From assembly GCA_016938795.1 (NCBI GenBank), contig JAFGTZ010000189.1, forward strand, positions 1 through 9,292: 9,292 nucleotides of DNA. The letters are read 5' to 3'. The translations under genes were made by a program, and so were the position numbers. This DNA comes from Chromatiaceae bacterium (GTDB lineage Bacteria > Pseudomonadota > Gammaproteobacteria > Chromatiales > Chromatiaceae). Within the stretch, counting starts at the first letter, position 1, and the number at the start of each line of letters is the position of its first letter. A model generated the notes under the pieces. The model was not told the origin of the DNA. It saw nothing but the letters and a program-made list of their open reading frames with translations, and ran no database searches. Shown one piece after another: positions 6,701 to 9,292 of this stretch.

Positions 6701-6958
6701 ATGATTGAACCCAGCGTGAACGCACTGCTGCTCGAAGGTCTGCAACTGATGCTGATCGGCATGGGCATCGTGCTCGGCTTTCTGCTTCTGCTCGTTGGCG
6801 TGCTGCGGCTGATGTCCGGCGCGGTGCTGCGCTGGGCGCCCGAGGAGGCGCTGCCCGAACCCTTGCCCGCCGGGCGGCAGCTCGGCGGCGATGAACAGCG
6901 CCTGACCGCCGTCATCGGCGCCGCCATTGCTGATTATCGACGACGGCATCGGACCTGA
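6701..6958 (+). CDS. oadG: Oxaloacetate decarboxylase Na+ pump, gamma subunit OadG
   Basis: OadG is the small membrane subunit that holds the alpha and beta subunits of the sodium-pumping decarboxylase together. The 85-aa product has one N-terminal membrane helix (about 14-38, LQLMLIGMGIVLGFLLLLVG), followed by RLMSGAVLRWAPEE. A Pro-rich linker and a conserved-looking C-terminal helix (DEQRLTAVIGAAIADYRRRH, 64-83) end the protein. This layout and the ML(I/V)GMG motif are typical of the family, and the oadA and oadB genes downstream confirm the assignment. The ribosome-binding site is poor, so translation may partly depend on the upstream purA, which ends 16 bp before the ATG. Confidence 0.92.
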   Translation: MIEPSVNALLLEGLQLMLIGMGIVLGFLLLLVGVLRLMSGAVLRWAPEEALPEPLPAGRQLGGDEQRLTAVIGAAIADYRRRHRT

Positions 6959-6975
6959 GTGGTCCGCCTTCCCAC

Positions 6976-7026
6976 CGATCCGCCGCCGGCCAGGTCAGCA
7001 CGGGCTTGCGGGCGGCGCTTCGATCG
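6976..7026 (+). other. Structured leader between oadG and oadA
   Basis: The 93-bp gap can fold into a long imperfect stem. CGATC (6976-6980) plus CGCCGCC (6981-6987) pair with GGCGGCG (7011-7017) and GATCG (7022-7026), leaving a four-base bulge CTTC and a loop of 23 nt. It ends about 25 bases before the oadA ATG, which has no clear Shine-Dalgarno site. It might stabilise or control the oadA part of the transcript. There is no T-tract, so it is not a terminator. Confidence 0.4.
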
Positions 7027-7051
7027 CGAAACCCGACAGCGAACTTCCACC

Positions 7052-8854
7052 ATGAATGATCCCAAGCCACTCGGTCTTACCGAGGTCGTCCTGCGCGACG
7101 CCCATCAGTCCCTGCTCGCCACGCGCCTGCGTCTTGAGGATATGCTCCCGATCGCGCCCAAGCTCGATCAGGTTGGCTACTGGTCCATGGAAAGCTGGGG
7201 TGGCGCCACCTTCGACGCCTGCATTCGCTATCTTGGCGAAGACCCCTGGGAGCGGCTGCGCGAGCTCAAGGCCGCCATGCCGAACACCCCCCAGCAGATG
7301 TTGCTGCGCGGACAGAATCTGCTCGGCTATCGGCACTATGCCGATGATGTGGTCGAGGCCTTTGTCGAGCGCGCGGCCTTCAACGGCATCGACGTCTTCC
7401 GCATCTTCGATGCCATGAACGATCTGCGCAACCTGGAGGCCGCCACGCGCGCCGTGCTGGCAACCGGCAAGCATGCCCAGGGCACCATGTCCTACACGGT
7501 GAGTCCGGTGCATCATCTCGACTACTGGGTCGATCTGGGGCGCCGTCTGGAGGATCTCGGCTGTCACTCCATCTGCATCAAGGACATGGCCGGGTTGCTC
7601 AAGCCCTATGTGGCCGAGGAGCTGGTCACGCGCCTGAAGGAAAACTGCTCCATTCCCATCGCCATGCAGAGCCATGCCACCACCGGCCTGAGCACCAGCA
7701 CCATCGTCAAGGCGGTGGAGGCGGGCATCGATATGGTCGATACCGCCATCTCTTCCATGAGCATGACCTATGGTCACTCGCCAACCGAGTCGGTGGTGGC
7801 CATCTTCGAGGACAGCGCGCGCGCCACCGGGCTTGATCTGGCGCTACTCGAAGAGATTGCGGCCTATTTTCGCGAGGTCCGCAAGAAATACGCCAAATTC
7901 GAGGGTACCCTCAAGGGGGTCGATTCGCGCATCCTGGTCGCCCAGGTGCCCGGCGGCATGCTCACCAACATGGAGAACCAGTTGCGCGAGCAGGGTGCGA
8001 GCGATCGGCTCGATGAGGTGTTACTGGAGATTCCGCGCGTACGCGAGGATCTGGGCTTTATCCCGCTGGTGACGCCCACCTCGCAGATCGTGGGCACCCA
8101 GGCGGTGATCAATGTGCTCACCGGCGAGCGCTACCAGAGCATCACCACCGAGACCGCCGGCGTGCTGCGCGGCGAATACGGCGCTACCCCCGCACCGGTC
8201 GATGCCGAGCTGCAACAGCGGGTGCTCGCCGAGGGCCAGTCGCCCATCACCTGCCGCCCGGCGGATAATCTCCATCCCGAACTCGACGAGCTGACCACCC
8301 AGCTGCAAGAGCAGGCCGAGGAGCGCGGTATCGTGCTCGCCGAGGCGATGATCGACGATGTGCTCACCTATGCGCTCTTCCCGCAGGTGGGGCTGAAATT
8401 TCTCGAACATCGCAAGGATCCGAGCGCCTTCGAGCCCGCGCCCTGGACCGAATCGGCGGTGGCGAGCGCCGCGCATCGCTCTGCGGTTGCCGCGAGCGGC
8501 GCGGCGGTGAGCGAAAGTTATCGCGTGGAGGTCGATGGTCAGAGCTTCAGCGTGCGGGTCTCGCCCGAGGGCGCGGTTGAGTCCATCGCGCCGGCCCAGG
8601 CGGCGGCTCAGCCGCCCGCCGCCGCGCCCGCCGGCGCACCCGAGCGTGCGGTGCCGGCGCCATTGGCCGGCACCGTGGTCAAGCTCCAGGTCAAGGCGGG
8701 CGATACGGTTGCCTCGGGCGATGTGCTCATGGTGCTTGAGGCCATGAAGATGGAGACCGAGGTGCGCTCCCCCGAGGCCGGACGCGTGCTCGCGCTCGCC
8801 GTCGGCGAGGGCGACAGCATCCAGGTCGGTCAAACCCTGCTGACCCTGGGCTAA
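7052..8854 (+). CDS. oadA: Oxaloacetate decarboxylase Na+ pump, alpha subunit OadA (biotin carboxyltransferase)
   Basis: OadA moves the carboxyl group of oxaloacetate to its own biotin, and OadB then decarboxylates the carboxybiotin while pumping Na+. The product is 600 aa from the ATG at 7052. The frame is open back to a GTG at 6959, but that stretch is Arg/Pro-rich and unlike the family. The order is an HMGL-type TIM barrel (about 8-270) with LRDAHQSL (metal ligand Asp16) and CIKDMAG (active-site Lys177, 175-181); the conserved carboxylase domain (about 284-480) with PGGM at 300-303 and LVTPTSQIVGTQAV; an Ala/Pro linker (about 480-540); and a biotinyl domain ending 34 residues after Lys566 in EAMKMET. 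Oddly, the HxH metal motif before ATTG reads MQSH, so Gln206 replaces the first histidine. The preceding oadG and following oadB argue against pyruvate carboxylase subunit B. Confidence 0.95.
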   Translation: MNDPKPLGLTEVVLRDAHQSLLATRLRLEDMLPIAPKLDQVGYWSMESWGGATFDACIRYLGEDPWERLRELKAAMPNTPQQMLLRGQNLLGYRHYADDVVEAFVERAAFNGIDVFRIFDAMNDLRNLEAATRAVLATGKHAQGTMSYTVSPVHHLDYWVDLGRRLEDLGCHSICIKDMAGLLKPYVAEELVTRLKENCSIPIAMQSHATTGLSTSTIVKAVEAGIDMVDTAISSMSMTYGHSPTESVVAIFEDSARATGLDLALLEEIAAYFREVRKKYAKFEGTLKGVDSRILVAQVPGGMLTNMENQLREQGASDRLDEVLLEIPRVREDLGFIPLVTPTSQIVGTQAVINVLTGERYQSITTETAGVLRGEYGATPAPVDAELQQRVLAEGQSPITCRPADNLHPELDELTTQLQEQAEERGIVLAEAMIDDVLTYALFPQVGLKFLEHRKDPSAFEPAPWTESAVASAAHRSAVAASGAAVSESYRVEVDGQSFSVRVSPEGAVESIAPAQAAAQPPAAAPAGAPERAVPAPLAGTVVKLQVKAGDTVASGDVLMVLEAMKMETEVRSPEAGRVLALAVGEGDSIQVGQTLLTLG

Positions 8855-8858
8855 CGTC

Positions 8859-9292
8859 ATGGATGCGCTGCTGACACTTTGGCAATCGACCGGACTGGCC
8901 AATCTGAGCGCCGGACAGGCGTTCATGATGGGCATTGGCGGTCTGCTCGTCTATCTGGCCATCGCGCGCAAGTTCGAGCCGCTGCTGCTGCTGCCCATCG
9001 GCTTTGGCGCCATTCTGTGCAATGTACCGGTGGCGGGCATTGGCGGCCCCGACGGCATGATCGGCATGATCTACCATGTCGGCATCGAGACCGGCATCTT
9101 TCCGCTGCTCATCTTCATGGGCGTGGGCGCGCTGACCGATTTTAGCGCCCTGATCGCACGCCCCTCGACGCTGCTGCTCGGTGCGGCGGCGCAGTTTGGC
9201 ATCTTCGCGACCCTGCTCGGGGCGCTGGCGCTCAATCTGGCGCCGGGCTTCGAGTTCAGCCTGGCGGATGCGGCCTCCATCGCCATCATCGG
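8859..9292 (+). CDS. oadB: Oxaloacetate decarboxylase Na+ pump, beta subunit OadB (3' end missing)
   Basis: OadB is the polytopic membrane subunit that decarboxylates carboxybiotin and exports Na+. The ATG at 8859 lies four bases after the oadA stop codon, and the frame stays open for 144 codons to the window end. The start reads MDALLTLWQSTGLANLSAGQ. KFEPLLLLPIGFGAILCNVP, FPLLIFMGVGALTDF and LLLGAAAQFGIFATLLGALA are hallmark OadB segments, several of them membrane helices. The window stops at ASIAIIG, just before the expected GGADGPT motif that carries the Na+-binding aspartate, so that residue cannot be checked. Between NVPVAG and the GVGALTDF segment there are only about 30 residues, which is the short-loop form. 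Klebsiella OadB carries a longer insert there. The four-base gap implies coupling to oadA. Confidence 0.95.
   Translation, partial: MDALLTLWQSTGLANLSAGQAFMMGIGGLLVYLAIARKFEPLLLLPIGFGAILCNVPVAGIGGPDGMIGMIYHVGIETGIFPLLIFMGVGALTDFSALIARPSTLLLGAAAQFGIFATLLGALALNLAPGFEFSLADAASIAII

Noticed and set aside
5197..6927. 576-codon minus-strand open frame opposite hisZ, purA and oadG
   Set aside because: It spans three clear plus-strand genes and their gaps. Long antisense frames are expected at this GC content, and the product has low-complexity composition.
6959..7051. N-terminal extension of oadA from the GTG directly after the oadG stop codon
   Set aside because: The 31 codons give an Arg/Pro-rich stretch absent from OadA proteins. 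The family N-terminus begins near MNDPKPLGLTEVVLRD.
1..9292. Mobile element, CRISPR, toxin-antitoxin or defence system
   Set aside because: No transposase, integrase, repeat-spacer pattern, terminal repeats or foreign-looking composition is visible. The gene set is housekeeping plus a known Na+ pump.

Overview
The window is a high-GC, densely coding, all-plus-strand chromosomal segment from a gammaproteobacterium. The order hfq-hflX-hflK-hflC-DUF2065(yjeT)-hisZ-purA is the classical gammaproteobacterial hfq/purA neighbourhood. The hisZ gene between yjeT and purA matches the arrangement I remember from Pseudomonas, whereas Escherichia lacks hisZ there. The protein sequences, the GC content and an attached oadGAB set would fit a Chromatiales-type (purple sulfur) lineage, but that placement is inference and not shown by a marker gene.

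Layout. Positions 1-240 hold the 3' part of hfq (RNA chaperone), followed after 32 bp by hflX (ribosome-associated GTPase, 273-1565). A 212-bp gap with two small hairpins and a plausible sigma70-like promoter leads to hflK (1778-2938) and hflC (2938-3810). These two genes overlap by one base and encode the membrane SPFH pair that associates with the FtsH protease. A strong hairpin that looks like an intrinsic terminator follows hflC. After it comes a second cluster: a 60-aa DUF2065 membrane protein (3991-4173), hisZ (4184-5377, regulatory subunit of ATP phosphoribosyltransferase) and purA (5389-6684, adenylosuccinate synthetase), with gaps of 10-16 bp. Directly behind purA lies a decarboxylase sodium pump set: oadG (6701-6958), oadA (7052-8854) and the start of oadB (8859 to the window end).

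How the genes work together. Hfq, HflX and HflKC act in RNA regulation, ribosome rescue and membrane proteolysis. HisZ and PurA work in histidine and purine synthesis, which are linked through AICAR. OadGAB would couple decarboxylation of oxaloacetate (or a similar acid) to sodium export.

I found no mobile element, CRISPR array, RNA gene or defence system, and nothing that I would call a new system. The most notable single observation is in OadA: a glutamine (Gln206) occupies the position of a metal-binding histidine that is essential in the characterised Vibrio cholerae enzyme. Secondary points of interest are the attachment of oadGAB to the purA cluster, the structured leader between oadG and oadA, and the hairpin/promoter overlap upstream of hflK.
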